From NCBI RefSeq assembly GCF_932294415.1, contig NC_065544.1, positions 18,575,351 to 18,639,350 of the forward strand: a stretch of DNA of 64,000 bases, written 5' to 3'. The stretch comes from Quercus robur. Taxonomy: Eukaryota; Streptophyta; Magnoliopsida; Fagales; Fagaceae. Shown here in pieces: positions 1 to 11,273 of this stretch. Positions within the stretch are counted from its first letter, which is position 1. Every line of letters starts with the position of its first letter. The position numbers and the translations under genes are program-made. Below the pieces are notes generated by a model that made no database searches, was not told the DNA's origin, and saw nothing but the letters and a program-made list of their open reading frames with translations.

Positions 1-199
1 AAGATGTAATTTATCTTCAACATTTACACTTTTTTTAACATGTTGGGTCAATCGTAAGAAATAAGTATGTCAATGTCCTTATTTTGATTAGCAGTTGAGT
101 ACAACCGTAAAAATTTAAGAGTTTTATTAATATTTTTTAGCGATTGTAGATAAAAATATGTTAAAAAAAACTCAAGTTTGTTGTAATGGGAGCCTTAAT

Positions 200-400
200 T
201 TATTTGCTAAGAGCAGCTATCACTCTTCCTTCCTCGTCTCGGATAATAACACCTACCCCAGCTTCCTTATTATGGTTCAAAAAAGCAGTCCCATCCATGT
301 TAATTTTATAGAAAGCTAGGAGCTGAAGGAGGTGACCGTTTGACTTCAACCTTCTGAGATGGCTCCGTGGGAACCACTTGTGCTGCGCGATATTCATCTA
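200..400 (-). pseudogene. RNase H-like (RVT_3) domain fragment of a LINE-type retroelement
   Basis: A 65-codon open stretch on the minus strand contains an N-terminal piece of the plant RNase H-like fold: the KINMDG strand with the catalytic-type Asp, followed by GVGVIIRDEEGRVIAALSK. This pattern is typical of the RVT_3 domain found at the end of plant L1-type elements and in derived host copies. No reverse transcriptase or tail is visible around it, so it is an isolated relic. The rest of positions 1-2500 is AT-rich with T runs and no supportable gene. Confidence 0.55.
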
Positions 401-504
401 GTCTAGATATATAATGACCCTACCAATGTATTAGTTCTAGCCCCCTCTCCTTCTCTTACCACCATGCGAAATATATATGGCTGAATGAATAATCAGCATG
501 TGAG

Positions 505-605
505 TTTTAAGCTAATGGTAATTTCAAATTAGAATTAATAATAATTTATTATCGATCTATATGATTTGTTATGAAAGTGTAATAAAAATGTTGAAAATAT
601 AGCAT
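505..605. repeat. Fragment of a dispersed AT-rich inverted-repeat family (copy 1)
   Basis: The stretch contains degenerate versions of the TTTGTTATGAAAGTGT and AATTTCAAATTAGAA modules that recur at 4269-4435 and 32310-32455. It looks like a decayed copy of a short non-autonomous DNA element; its ends are not defined. Confidence 0.35.
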
Positions 606-2523
606 TTTTCATATATGATTTGCGACGAGGGTTTTTTTTTTTTTTTTTTTTTTGGATCAAGTGTCATAATTTTCCTTTAAAAAAAAATTGGATAAATTTG
701 TTTTGAAAATATGAATTAGTAAGAGAGTGTTCTATTTTGTAGGCATTTTAAGTGGAGTTGGAAATATATTTTTATTGGGTTGTCCTCAAGTTTTTTTTCT
801 TGTTATACATAAGATTTAGGGGTACTTTTGAATCATATAAAATAAAGTCCAATCCAAAAAGATGAATTTTCTTATAAATAGTATAGATAAAATAAAATTT
901 AAAATAAGAAGTCTGATGTGAGTAAAAAGGAAAAGTATTTATTCAAAAGAGAAAAAGTAAGTTTTTATCTTAAAATATGGAGAAAATTTAGGTAAACTAG
1001 TATAGATTAAGTTTTTATCTTAAAATAAGGAGAAAATTTAAGTAAGCTAGTATAAATATTTGTACTATTTATTTTATTATTCAATTTTAATTATTATATT
1101 ATTATTAAAACATTATATATATTCTTTATTAAACTATGCATAATACTAGCTAGTTTTCATTTCAAAAAAGCAAAAAGACCCTAGGTCAGTTTTTATATTC
1201 CAAAGAGAGGCATCGGCGGTTATAAATACAGCCACCCTCCAAACTTTGGCAAAGCTATGCCAATTGCATAAAACATCCCCAAAAAAAAAAATAGAGTCAT
1301 CTCTATTTACGTTTCGTTTATTTAGATGAAAAATCTTATTTAAATATAATTTTTTATATTTTCTAGGGTTTGGTAGTATAAAAAAAGTGTCAAAGAAAAA
1401 TTATCTTTGATCAATAGAAAACTCTATTTTTAAAATAGAGATTATTTTTTAGAGGTTGCTTTTTGCCAAATTTATTTTTGGAAAACAATCTCTCTCTCTG
1501 CCCGTGTAAGTGTAAGGCCTCTTTAGATAGTATCTTATAATGAGGTTTCCAATCCAATTATCATTGCGTTCCACTGTCACAAAGTTCCTCAGTACCTTGT
1601 GTAGTAATAGATTCAACAACTCACTTAGCAAGACTATTAGGCTAGTCTTGATTGTTTATACAACTACTGAGGAAGTGGCATTCCATAGAGCTATTACGTA
1701 AAAAGCTATTTCAACGTCATGGTTCTACATTTGATGGAGGACAACAAATTTTTCTTTAATTTTTTTTTTACCTACTTAGATTACCCTAATTTGGCTACTA
1801 CACATATAGTTATAAAAATTATACAAACTTTTTATAATTTGTTGTAATGTTTATGTGCTCTACTATAATTATATATATTGATAATTCGAGAGTTACAATA
1901 GGAAAGGAGGTTGAACTATGGACGTCTTTGTTAGAAACACTAATAGATGTTAATCAATTAAACTACAAGATTCTTGGTAACGTACTATTTTATACTCCTA
2001 TTGATTATGTAGTTGGTTTACACAATATACATTTTATACATACTTTGAATTATACAAAAAATGTTAGTGATTTTTTGAACGTACCAAACACCCAAAAACA
2101 TTTTTAACTCATTTTCAAAGTCAAAACCAAACACAAGAAAATAAATGATATAGTTTTTTAGAAAATGTTTTTCAAAAAATGACCTACTTTCTAGAAAATG
2201 ATTATGAAGAAACAAATGGAGCGTAATAATAACTAAAACCAAAAGACAGAAAAAGAAGGAGAAAGAGACGGACACCCCAAAATTGCGTTAAATCGCAGAA
2301 AACACAACCACAAAAATCTCACCCTCCAATTTTCCATAACTCTCTCTTCTTCTTTTTTATCCCGGGAACCTCAAAACTATCCTAGCTTTCCAGCTATATC
2401 CTTCTCTTCTCCCTTCTCTAAGAGGAAGGGTAGAGCAGAGGCCAGGCATCACCAAAGAAACTTTTTTTTTTCTTTAAAAAAAAATTCTCTCTTACAAACT
2501 TTCCAATATCATTTCCTTTACCC

Positions 2524-2548
2524 AATACACACACACACACACACGCAC
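2524..2548. repeat. AC dinucleotide microsatellite in the RALF 5' leader
   Basis: Nine or so AC units lie about 10 bases upstream of the RALF start codon, so length variation would fall in the 5' UTR. Confidence 0.7.
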
Positions 2549-2557
2549 AAACCTGAA

Positions 2558-2905
2558 ATGGAGGTTAAGCCTTGGCTGATAATCCTCCTCCTTGCATTCG
2601 TCGTAGTGGTTGAATCATCTCCTTATTTCCACGACGTTAGCAGCTGGGGTCTGACCAAGTATGGCTCATGCGATGGTGCAGTTGGTGACTGCATTGGAGA
2701 GGAGAATGAGATGTTGATGGATTCTCATCCTAGCCGAATACTTAGAGGCCGCAAGAAGTACATTAGCTATGGAGCTCTCAGGGCAAACTCCGTCCCATGT
2801 GGCCGCCGCGGTCACTCCTACTACAACTGTCAAAGGAGGCAAAAGGCTAATCCTTACAGACGCGGTTGCAACATCATCACACACTGTGCCAGGATCACTG
2901 GCTAA
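2558..2905 (+). CDS. RALF peptide hormone precursor (rapid alkalinization factor-like)
   Basis: Intronless 115-aa preproprotein. Residues 1-20 are a hydrophobic signal peptide (WLIILLLAFVVVV), so the product enters the secretory pathway. An acidic propeptide follows, with two Cys (38, 45). The mature part starts after about residue 62: the receptor-binding YISY motif (68-71), then Cys81, Cys91, Cys104 and Cys110, which form the two conserved RALF disulfides, and the GRRG..YYNC and NPYRRGC signatures. RALF peptides act in the apoplast on FERONIA-type (CrRLK1L) receptor kinases with LLG co-receptors. The site-1-protease motif, usually RRIL, reads SRIL here (59-62), followed by a basic run (63-67). 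The leader is pyrimidine-rich with an AC repeat just before the ATG. The family call is secure; the paralogue is not assigned. Confidence 0.95.
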   Translation: MEVKPWLIILLLAFVVVVESSPYFHDVSSWGLTKYGSCDGAVGDCIGEENEMLMDSHPSRILRGRKKYISYGALRANSVPCGRRGHSYYNCQRRQKANPYRRGCNIITHCARITG

Positions 2906-3220
2906 TTGAACAACAACATTGATTCATCTAAGTGCATGCATGGAAGTGAAAACAAAGCACAATTGATAAAAAGATACGTTATGCTGTTTGGTTATAATTA
3001 TTAGTATTTGTTATTTGATCAATCTGGGATATTCTTGAATATTCTTGCAAGATTTCCTCCGTTGTACCCTTAAACTTTGGTTTGGTGAAAGTTTTTATTT
3101 CTTGGTTTTTATTTGTTTTAATTTGTCTGTGTTATGTGTCATTGTGAGGTGGGTGCAAAAGGGCCTGTTTCCTTTGCTTCTGTAATCTCCCACTTCTTCT
3201 TATGTGTATCTGATGGAGGA

Positions 3221-3226
3221 AATAAA
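3221..3226 (+). promoter_or_regulatory. Likely polyadenylation signal of the RALF gene
   Basis: AATAAA lies about 315 bases after the stop codon, following a T-rich 3' region (GTTTTTATTT, TTATTTGTTTTAATTTG). This is a usual layout for a plant 3' end. Confidence 0.45.
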
Positions 3227-3897
3227 AAGGCTTAGATTGTTTGGCGTGATTTGATTATAAAAAAGGTTCATTAGGTTTTTTTGTCTCCGCAGTTTTTTGT
3301 CTATGTTGTTTTGCTGCTTCTTGAAACTTTTCCTTTTGTTATATATAATTCATGATCCAATCTTCACAATGTCAGGGAAAAAATAAAATAAATAAAAAGT
3401 GGGTCAATTTGTTGGGAATTTACGTTTGTGTTCGACAGATTCTGATGCTGTGTCCTTTTGCATGAAATAGTACTGCGTATTCACATTATTTGATTTTCAG
3501 AAACACTATGGATCACCAGAAACGAAATGTCTGCAAGATTGGGAAACAAAATAAAAATGATCAAATAAACGACATTGACAATAACTAGGTTTTTTTTTTT
3601 TTTTACTAATCTCTGGTTACCTTCGCTATTTGACATTGTGACCTCCTTAAATTTGAAGATTATTAAAAAAAAAAAAAATGTTCCAATCCCATTGAGCTTA
3701 TGGATTTTGCAATGGAAGATAATTCTCTCTTTTTCAGAACCCTCTTCTCTTGACATAGGTAAGATCTAATACATTGTGACCTCTTTGAACTCTAATGAAG
3801 TTAAATTTTGGATGCTAAGTAAATATATAGGTTAACTTTTAGTTACCCTTCATGTTAATGCAAATTAATTAGCTTCTTCTGTGTTTTTCTACTTTTT

Positions 3898-3930
<33 letters not shown>

Positions 3931-4268
3931 GGTACAGTAAAAGTTTAATTATTGAGCCTACGGACAACAGTACATATATAAGAGAAAGAGAGAGTGTTCT
4001 TCCTTCCTTTAGATCCTCCTCCCTTAATTAGCATAGATCTGTGATTAATCTCAGAATCTTTGTTTAATGATAAAGGGCTATATCAATTAAACCAACCGGT
4101 AGCACTATGGTATAAGAAAAACTGTATGCTAAAAAAAATTTCTGAAATTTCGATGCAATGCAGGGTTTTTTTAAATTTATTTTTGGGTCTTTTATAATTT
4201 TCTTTTTTAGATGCGTGGACGTTTAATATTAATCCGTGAAGAAGTCAAACTACAATAACAAGGGATTT

Positions 4269-4435
4269 TGGTTATATTCACAATATTTTTCACAACACTT
4301 TCACAACAAATTTTTAATAATAAGTTGTTACGGGTTGTTATTGGCGGGGAAAAAAAGTAATTTTAATGGTAGGTTCAAATTAGAACCAATAACAACTAAT
4401 CACTTATAATTTGTTGTGAAAATATTGTTGACATT
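4269..4435. repeat. Short inverted-repeat element (MITE-like, copy 2 of a dispersed family)
   Basis: The left arm has CAATATTTTTCACAACA and GTTGTTATTGG. The right arm has the reverse complement of CAACAATATTTTCACAACAA and GTTGTTATTGG. The arms enclose about 40 bases. The layout is that of a small non-autonomous DNA transposon. A related copy lies at 32310-32455 and a decayed one at 505-605. No target duplication was identified. Confidence 0.5.
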
Positions 4436-5182
4436 TTAGGAGTGTTTAGGCTCTTTTGATTATTTCTTTGTCCAATCATCTCGTCAAAGCAGTTAACATG
4501 TCATCAATTTTACAATTGTTCAGATTTCATATCAACTTTGAACATAATATAGCCATTTTAAAAAAGAGCTGGAAGGAATTTTTTTTCGATAGGTAGATAA
4601 TGTGGGAGGATATAGATGGGTTTCAATTGATAGACATTAAAGATTAAACATCACAAAGGGTGTCATTCCCATTGGACTATCATCTGAACACCATAAGAGT
4701 TAGAACTTAGAAGGCTTTGGTATAAAACATATGAAACTTTTTTCAAATAAAAATTGGGAATAACATACATGATTACAATTTAATTAAATAGTCACACTCT
4801 GTATTCTATTTTTATAAAAGGAAAGGAAAAAAAAAAATTACATGAAAAACCCAGGGTTTATATCTTGTTTCATTCTAAGTGAAACCTTCCTCTCTAATTG
4901 AAGATTTATCTCTATACCATTTTTGCTCAATTAATGGCAAACAAAATGATTAATAAGCAAATCCTAGGTGAAATGCAGAGTTTAATCAATGATTTCCAAC
5001 TTTTTTTTTTTTCCCTCTCCATTACTTCCTAGGATAATATATATTAATAACATAGATGCCTAGAGCCTTCAAATTGAACTGATATCATAAATTTGGTACT
5101 TTAATTAAAAATGGGACCTAATTTGAAATAGTGTATAAATCTTAGACCTTTCTTATAATTTCCTTATTAAGAGAGGGAAAAA

Positions 5183-5198
5183 GGGGGGGGGGGGGGGG
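5183..5198. repeat. 16-nt G homopolymer
   Basis: An uninterrupted G run within AT-rich intergenic DNA. Its length is likely to be unreliable in the assembly. Confidence 0.8.
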
Positions 5199-5603
5199 AT
5201 GCAATTTAAACGACTTGTCTTATGTACAACCTGAGGTCTTATGTCTTTTACTGACACTTATTGATTCTATGAGTTAGAGCAATCCCAACAAAGCTGCTAA
5301 AATGTTAAAAAGTTATATTTTAGCAACACAAACAACAAAAGCATGATACATCAAAGATGCTAAACTTAAAAATTTTAGATCTAAGTTACAGTAAGTTGTC
5401 AAAGAGTTGCAATCTTATAAAAATATTAATTTTTTATTCCATTCTCTCTCTTCTTTTCTTAAAAAAAATATTTATTTCTCTTTTTTCTCAATGCTCTCTT
5501 CTTCTTCTCCACCCATTTCCGTATCTATCACTTTCTTTCTTTATTTGCTCTCTCTTCTTCTCCTCTAGCTCAAACTCTCTCAATATATATATATCAATGG
5601 TGG

Positions 5604-5720
5604 CACTACAAAAAAAAGGGGCTATCCTAGCATTTGCGAAAGTACTGGCATAGCCTTAAAAAGCACCAGAATAGGCTAAAAATGCCCTTCCTAACGCTTT
5701 AAAATGTCGTGCAATGACAG
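5604..5720 (+). mobile_element. Possible CACTA (En/Spm-like) 5' terminus
   Basis: The sequence begins CACTACAAAAAAAAGGGG, the usual start of plant CACTA elements. It is followed by short subterminal motifs (GGCATAGCC, AGCACCAGAATAGGC). I found no matching TAGTG end, so this is a terminus or decayed fragment only. Confidence 0.3.
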
Positions 5721-5879
5721 TTAATATGGGGTCACCAGACCTGTACCAGTGCTTTTCAAAAGCGTTGAGATGATTGGTTTGGTAGTTTTGGTGATGGTGG
5801 ATGTTGATTTTGGGTCATGGGTTTGGTGGATGTGATGGTGGTGATGTGGTGGTGATAAATGATTTTGGGTTGTGGATTT

Positions 5880-5929
5880 GGGTTTTGGGTGTGGTGGCTA
5901 ATGGTAGTTTGGGTTTTGGGTGGAGTGGC

Positions 5930-5969
<40 letters not shown>

Positions 5970-6260
5970 TCTGGCGGTGGCTATGTGGGTTTGTTGGGTT
6001 GAGAGATAGGTTGGTTTGGTGTTTTTGGGTGTGGTGGCTAATGGTAGTTTAGGTTTTTAGGTGGGGTGGCTGATTTGTTTTTTAATATTCTGGTGGTGGC
6101 TGTGTGGGTTTGTTGGGTTAGATAGGTGGGTTTGGTGTTTTGGGTGTGGTAACTAATGGTGGTTCAGGATTTTGGGTGGGGTGGCTGATTTTTTTTTTTA
6201 ATATTCCGATGGTGATGTCGTGGTGGTAGTGGCTGTGTGGGTTTATTGGGTTGAGAAGAG
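5880..6260 (+). repeat. G/T-rich tandem array, three units of about 115-135 bp
   Basis: Each unit contains TTTTGGGTGTGGTGGC or a close variant, then a TAATGGT block, GGGTGGRGTGGCTGATTT, a T run, and CTGTGTGGGTTTGTTGGGTT. The third unit is the most diverged and contains an extra GTGATGTCGTGGTGG stretch. There is no coding potential. Confidence 0.65.
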
Positions 6261-6554
6261 GTAGCTGGATTTGGACTATTTGGTGTTTGATGGCTTTTCC
6301 CCTCCTATTTTAAAGGAGAGAGAGAGAGAGAGAGATAAATAAATATTAAATAAAGAATATTTAAATGAGATGCTAAAAAAATAGAAACTTTGATGTTGGG
6401 TGTATTATAAAGTGGTATGTTAAAATAGATAAAGTAGAGTTTTGAGATGTTAAAAGCTTATATATTTGCATTCTTTGATAAGAATGCTCTTAGAGACTAT
6501 TGATAAGAATGCTCTTAGAGACTATTATTTGTTGCCCTTTACAAATAGTACTTA

Positions 6555-7301
6555 TGGGGTCAGAGAACTTGTAACCCCGTCCCACTTTACGTTAGGGCCC
6601 AAGGCCCGAGCCGAGGAAGGACATTGCCGAGGACATACAATGAAAGTCCAAATGGCCTAGAGATATTGCTGAGGACGACTCTGTCCTCGGCATCCCAAGA
6701 CGCTCCCAGAAAAAAGGGCGAGTACGGTATAGGAGCGGTGCATGAAAAAACCAAACACCTCTGCATTAATGTAAAAAGGACCCTTGAATAGTGTGGTGAC
6801 AAAGGACAAGGGAAAAGCAACCATTATTGCAATTAAGTACTATGCGCCTGACAGAACAATGCTTTTCAGTTTTTACAACCACCCCAACCACTCTGGGTAT
6901 GGGCTGATAGGACAAGTATCAACCCTAGAAAGTTGAACCTACACGTGGACGTAGGAGGGAAGGAAAAGGCTAGTATAAAAAGGAAAGAGAAGCAATTAAG
7001 GAAGAAGGGGGGGACATATCGTCTCCCAGGCCATTGAATCCTAAGAAAGGGATAATAATAAGGACACAAAGCTCCTCGGACGAGGTCTAGGGACCGGAAC
7101 CGCTCAGGTCGTGCTGGGGGAAAAGTCTTATCAGATACGCTAAGTTCACCCTTGTGCGACTACCATGAATATCATGACTAACCTCTGTCCAGTGACTAAG
7201 GTCTAACCTTTCAACCCACGCTCTACAAATTTTATTATTTGGGTCTTTAACGTTCGAACCCAACACACCAACTTGGGGTCGCAACAAATTGAGTCCTTAC
7301 A
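6555..7301 (-). mobile_element. GC-rich 747-bp insertion, solo-LTR-like or TIR-less
   Basis: Base composition rises sharply compared with the flanks. Read on the minus strand, the block runs from TGTAAGGACTC to GACCCCA (TG..CA ends). It is flanked by the direct repeat GTACTTA (6548-6554 and 7302-7308), which extends to 9 bp (AGTACTTAT) if the terminal bases are assigned to the flank. The interior has CCGAGGAC-type short inverted motifs and no open reading frame of note. A solo LTR is my first reading, but the 7-9 bp flanking repeat is longer than the usual 5 bp, so a 9-bp Mutator-type duplication is possible. Confidence 0.5.
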
Positions 7302-7309
7302 GTACTTAT

Positions 7310-9880
7310 ACTCTTATCAATGCAATGTACATAATTTTTTTTTGAGAAGAATGCAATGTACATAGTTAGCATTGTATATACTCAAAGAATATTGTCAGAC
7401 AAATTGTAGAAATAATTGTACTTTTCAAGCTTCAGGAAAAAATCTTTATTTTATGGATAATAGAGTTCATAAATGGATAAAGGATTTTCCTCGTCTCGGA
7501 ATAACATTCTTTTCTAAAGGGCAACGAATATATTAATAGATCTCAAACCCATCTATATCTTGTTTAGTATAGATCATGAGTTTGAGTCGTTTGACTCTAA
7601 TAATGATTTTTTTTTTTGGTTAACAAATAATAATGATATTAGGATCTTTTAATTTTAAGCTACAGTTACGTGGGTTTCTCGACCATGGTTTCACAGGATC
7701 TTCACTAAAATTTTCTTTTAAGAATTTTTTAGGTCCAATAAGATGAATCTAAAGTGTTAACTATTGTCTCATAATATTCTAACTATATACAATGCTTATT
7801 ACGTTCATTGCATTGCTAGGATGAAAAAAATATGTTTTCCTATATATTTACTTTGTACAACTTTGAGGTCTAATGACTTCGAGTGGCACTTGTTGATTAT
7901 AAGAATTTGCCGTAATTTCAATTTGGATTAGGCCAATATATATATAATTTCAGAATATTTTTACTTCCATCTAGCTATTTTAGCCCCTTTTTTTTTATAA
8001 GTTTAAAAAAAAATTAAAATTTTTAAAAAAGAAGTGTGGCTTAATTAAGTATACTTGAAGTATACATAAAAAGAAAAAAAAAAAATCAGACATATAAAGT
8101 ACAAATAAAAATTATCTCACTTTTTAGGTCCTTAATATATACTTTATTTATGTATAATAGAGTTTATAAATGAAGTTAGGTCATTTTATACCGGTACTTT
8201 GAGTTAAGTAATGTGTTTAAACTTAGTGAGAGAGTATAATTAAAGTGTGTGTTTAGCAATTAGTTTGTTTCTAAAAAAAAATAAAAAAATCATAAATGGA
8301 TAAAAGAACAACAACCTAACAATTGAATTAGTCATAAAGCCGTAATGACATGTTAGCATCCTTTTCTAGCTAACGAGCACCGAGCTGCCCCCCTCTCGTC
8401 GAATAGTTGCTACCGTTCGTGCTATCTGTTCCACCAACCTTAAACTTCTATTCATTTTTATAATTCTTTTTCTCCTGTGCTTTGTGGCCTTGCTCTTTCC
8501 ACTCTTTACATGCCCAGCATCCTTACAACCATTGACCATTACCTATTTGATGTTTTTGTCCAAGTTAAACTTATACTCCATATATAACCGTAAAGCTTGT
8601 CTTTCCTTCTAGTTGAGTGTTATGGCTGTAAAACTAGTCAAAGAGTTTGTGTCCGAAACTCTCAATGGATTTCTATAGGGTTTTCTCTTAAAAATAATTC
8701 TTACAATTTTGTAAGAAATGAGGGTATACATAGTGTAGGAATAAAAAAGGGGGCTGCATTTACAGAATTAGCTAGCAATGCAATTCGCGGGTTGGCCAAT
8801 TCGTGAGTCACCATAAGTCCACAGCTATTATTGACTTTTGAAAATTTTCACTTGCTCCTCGTATGTCCACTAGCCGGTGCTACAATCCCGAGCTACTAGC
8901 AAGACATTCCCGAGTTCCACTATATGTGCAATTCTTCACCAACTCTAGACTAAACTCATGTACATTAAATCCCACAAAAATATAACTTGCTACCTCATGT
9001 AGAAATTACTAGCATGACTCCACACAACTCCAAAACAATGGATTCTTTTATAAGTGAACCATGTTGAATGTGAACACCCACTCATAACTTCAGGTGCCCA
9101 CTTGAAAATTCACTCCAACAACTTGTTTGTATTCTAGAAGTAGCAACTTCACCTTTGATCAGTAGATTTTTAAATACTTTGACTTCGAACTCTTGTTGAT
9201 GCTTTGAGAGAGCTTGAAAATCTTCAATTCATGTTCTCATATGCAATATCTTTTGTATTGTGTCGAAGTTTTTTTGACGAATCCATTGTTCACTTCTATT
9301 CAAATTGGTCAAACTTAGTAAAAAATGGTAATTTTTGGGATTTTAAACTCTTAGACCATCAAAATGATTTATCTTACATCCGATCTGGATAAATAAAATT
9401 ACTCATGTAAACAAAATTGTAGGGACTAAATTGTAAATTTAAAAAAAAAATTGGAAGACCCAAATTGAATAGACCCATTTTGGCTGGAAAATAAATGTAA
9501 TTTACCCTTCCTTTACATATCTTGTCTTCTCCATAAATAAATAAAAAAAAAAAAAAAAAATTTTGAGCAGTGATTTGCCCATTTAATTATGATCATATAT
9601 ATTTATGCTTCATAACTAAATAATAGAATTCTTTGAACTCTATGTATTCTCAAATGACAAACACGCTTTCAAACCATAATAAATTAAAGCTAATTGTCCT
9701 CTTATGAGTTATGAATACAAATAATGGTTGTGAAGAATCAAATGTTTACGTAAACCTCATTACCCTAGCCAAAAGACATTACTTAATTAGAAGTCACTTA
9801 ACTTAAAAATACTCATACTTCCAAAAGTAAACGATTCTTAACCATCCTTATTTTTTTAAAAAAAATTTATCAAGAAGAAT
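7310..9880. other. Intergenic AT-rich region, nothing identifiable
   Basis: There are long A/T runs and no supportable coding region. The 69-codon open stretch at 8597-8806 resembles no family I know. No terminal repeats were found. Confidence 0.5.
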
Positions 9881-9890
9881 CACTCAATTA

Positions 9891-9897
9891 TATATAA
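9891..9897 (+). promoter_or_regulatory. Candidate TATA box of the small secreted-protein gene
   Basis: The sequence ATATATA followed by AGG lies about 80 bases before the start codon at 9974, a plausible TATA distance with a short leader. The AT-rich background makes this tentative. Confidence 0.35.
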
Positions 9898-9973
9898 GGT
9901 ATAAGGGATTAAGCCTTATTGTTGTTCTAATCATAACTTCAAAATTAAAAAGATTAAAGGTGGGATAAAATTG

Positions 9974-10366
9974 ATGGCTAGAAGAGCAACGAGAAAACAT
10001 ATAATAGTGATGATGGACTTAATTATCCTTATTCTTTTTCAAGTGAAAGCTATTGACCTTGCCGCTACCCCTTACCATGCCTTTAAACTTGATTTTGTTC
10101 AAATATCATTTATCAATTGTCTTGTACAACAATTTGAGACTTTTCAAAACAATTATAAAGGAATGGAACATAAGAGAAAGTATGCAAAAAATGCTTTCCG
10201 AAATTTTGAAATTTGTGCACAGAAAAATGGGTTATCTTCAAACAATTCAATTTATTTGGTTGCTAAAAACTGCCTAGAATCCTGCAGAAATAAGCGTTTT
10301 ACAAAACTTTTTCGTATGGAAGCTTGTTTCATACAGTGTTACGAAGATCAAGCAAAAAGGCATTGA
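9974..10366 (+). CDS. Small secreted cysteine-containing protein, unknown function
   Basis: 130 aa from the ATG at 9974 (the longer frame would begin at a TTG codon). Residues 9-26 are a hydrophobic segment (IIVMMDLIILILFQVKA) behind a basic N-terminus (RRATRK), so a signal peptide is likely and the mature protein would be about 104 aa. Six Cys follow: 49, 81, 100, 104, 118 and 122. The last four form two CxxxC pairs separated by 13 residues, a spacing reminiscent of helical hairpin peptides. The protein is rich in Lys, Asn and Phe. I do not recognise the family. A single exon with a TATA-like site, continuous frame and even Cys number support a real gene; it could also be one exon of a longer gene. 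Confidence 0.6.
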   Translation: MARRATRKHIIVMMDLIILILFQVKAIDLAATPYHAFKLDFVQISFINCLVQQFETFQNNYKGMEHKRKYAKNAFRNFEICAQKNGLSSNNSIYLVAKNCLESCRNKRFTKLFRMEACFIQCYEDQAKRH

Positions 10367-10957
10367 GATTTGATCTATACGCAAAATCCAAGAGCTAACT
10401 TGGACTTTAGATTTGGTAAATTATTTCAAAATATCTCTCTCTCGATCTCTCTATGAAGGAAAAATATATTTGTGTGTAACTATTACCTTTTCATAGGTCC
10501 AAGACTCCAAGTCACTCCAAATTTGGGAGTTAGACATGATTTCCTACCTTTTGTTTTTTTCCTCGATGAATAATGGATATCCTACCTGATTTATATGGTA
10601 AGAACCAAATTTGACTTCATGAACAGAAGTATAATCCTAAATCATCTAACCTGGGCGTGAAATTAGACCACGAGAATAGGAAGGTTCTAAGGGAAAATTA
10701 TAAAAGATTTAGCAGTATTTGTAGAGCAACAGGTCCCAGAATGGATGTCTACTATAAATATTGGAAAGAAATATAAAAACACATATATGAGACCATCATG
10801 GTGTGCTTGACTTTTTGGCAAGCATACATAGTTTCTAAAACCGTATATCTGGTTTTATTCAAAGATATAACATTCATTATAAATTACTCATTTTCATTTG
10901 TCAAAAAACATTAAACATTGTTTCTTCTACATTGATCTTAACATTGTACTAAAAGTT

Positions 10958-11273
10958 TTTTTTTTTTTTTTTTTTTTGGAGATAGCGATGGAGATTTAAT
11001 TGGTGCTTTATCTATGCCAATCCCGCTTTCTCAATTGGTGACCGAATTGGAGGCTCTTGCTTGTCGAAGGGTAGTGCAATTTGCGTTGGAAATTGGCTTA
11101 AGGAGGGTGACATTTGAGGGTGATTTGGTGACTGTCATTAATGCAATTGTTCGTAGGTCTGGTTGGAAGACCTATCTGAGGATATTATCTCCTTAGTCTT
11201 ATTTGATGTTCATCTAGTTATTTGAATAAAATCCCAGGCTGTTTCCAGTTTAGTCTCTCAAAAAAAAAAGAAG
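10958..11273 (+). mobile_element. Truncated LINE-type retro-insert carrying an RNase H fragment
   Basis: The insert is bounded by a 16-bp direct repeat CATTGTACTAAAAGTT (10942-10957 and 11274-11289), a target-primed duplication. It ends in an A-rich tail (about 11260-11273). The body at 11005-11196 encodes the C-terminal half of an RVT_3 RNase H-like domain (ELEALACRRVVQFALEIGL, then FEGDLVTVINAI). Unusually, the 5' side begins with a run of more than 20 T. Confidence 0.75.

Larger units (their letters stand above)
5277..6489. mobile_element. PIF/Harbinger-like insertion with TTA target duplication, internally repetitive
   Basis: The left end GAGCAATCCCAACAAAG and the inverted right end (read on the minus strand as GAGCATTCTTATCAAAG) form imperfect terminal repeats flanked by TTA at 5274-5276 and 6490-6492, the TWA target site of PIF/Harbinger-type elements. 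No transposase is seen. The interior holds a CACTA-like terminus near 5604 and a G/T-rich tandem array (about 5880-6260). The right terminus is duplicated: a 24-25 bp unit occurs twice at 6476-6525, so the true end could be at 6513. Confidence 0.45.

Noticed and set aside
2018..2275. 85-codon minus-strand frame rich in Phe/Leu
   Set aside because: It is a translation of A/T-rich DNA upstream of the RALF gene with no recognisable domain.
5880..6260. CRISPR-like or minisatellite array with spacers
   Set aside because: The units are contiguous diverged tandem repeats without regular spacers; the genome is a plant.
8597..8806. 69-codon open frame
   Set aside because: No recognisable domain, and the context looks like random AT-rich DNA.
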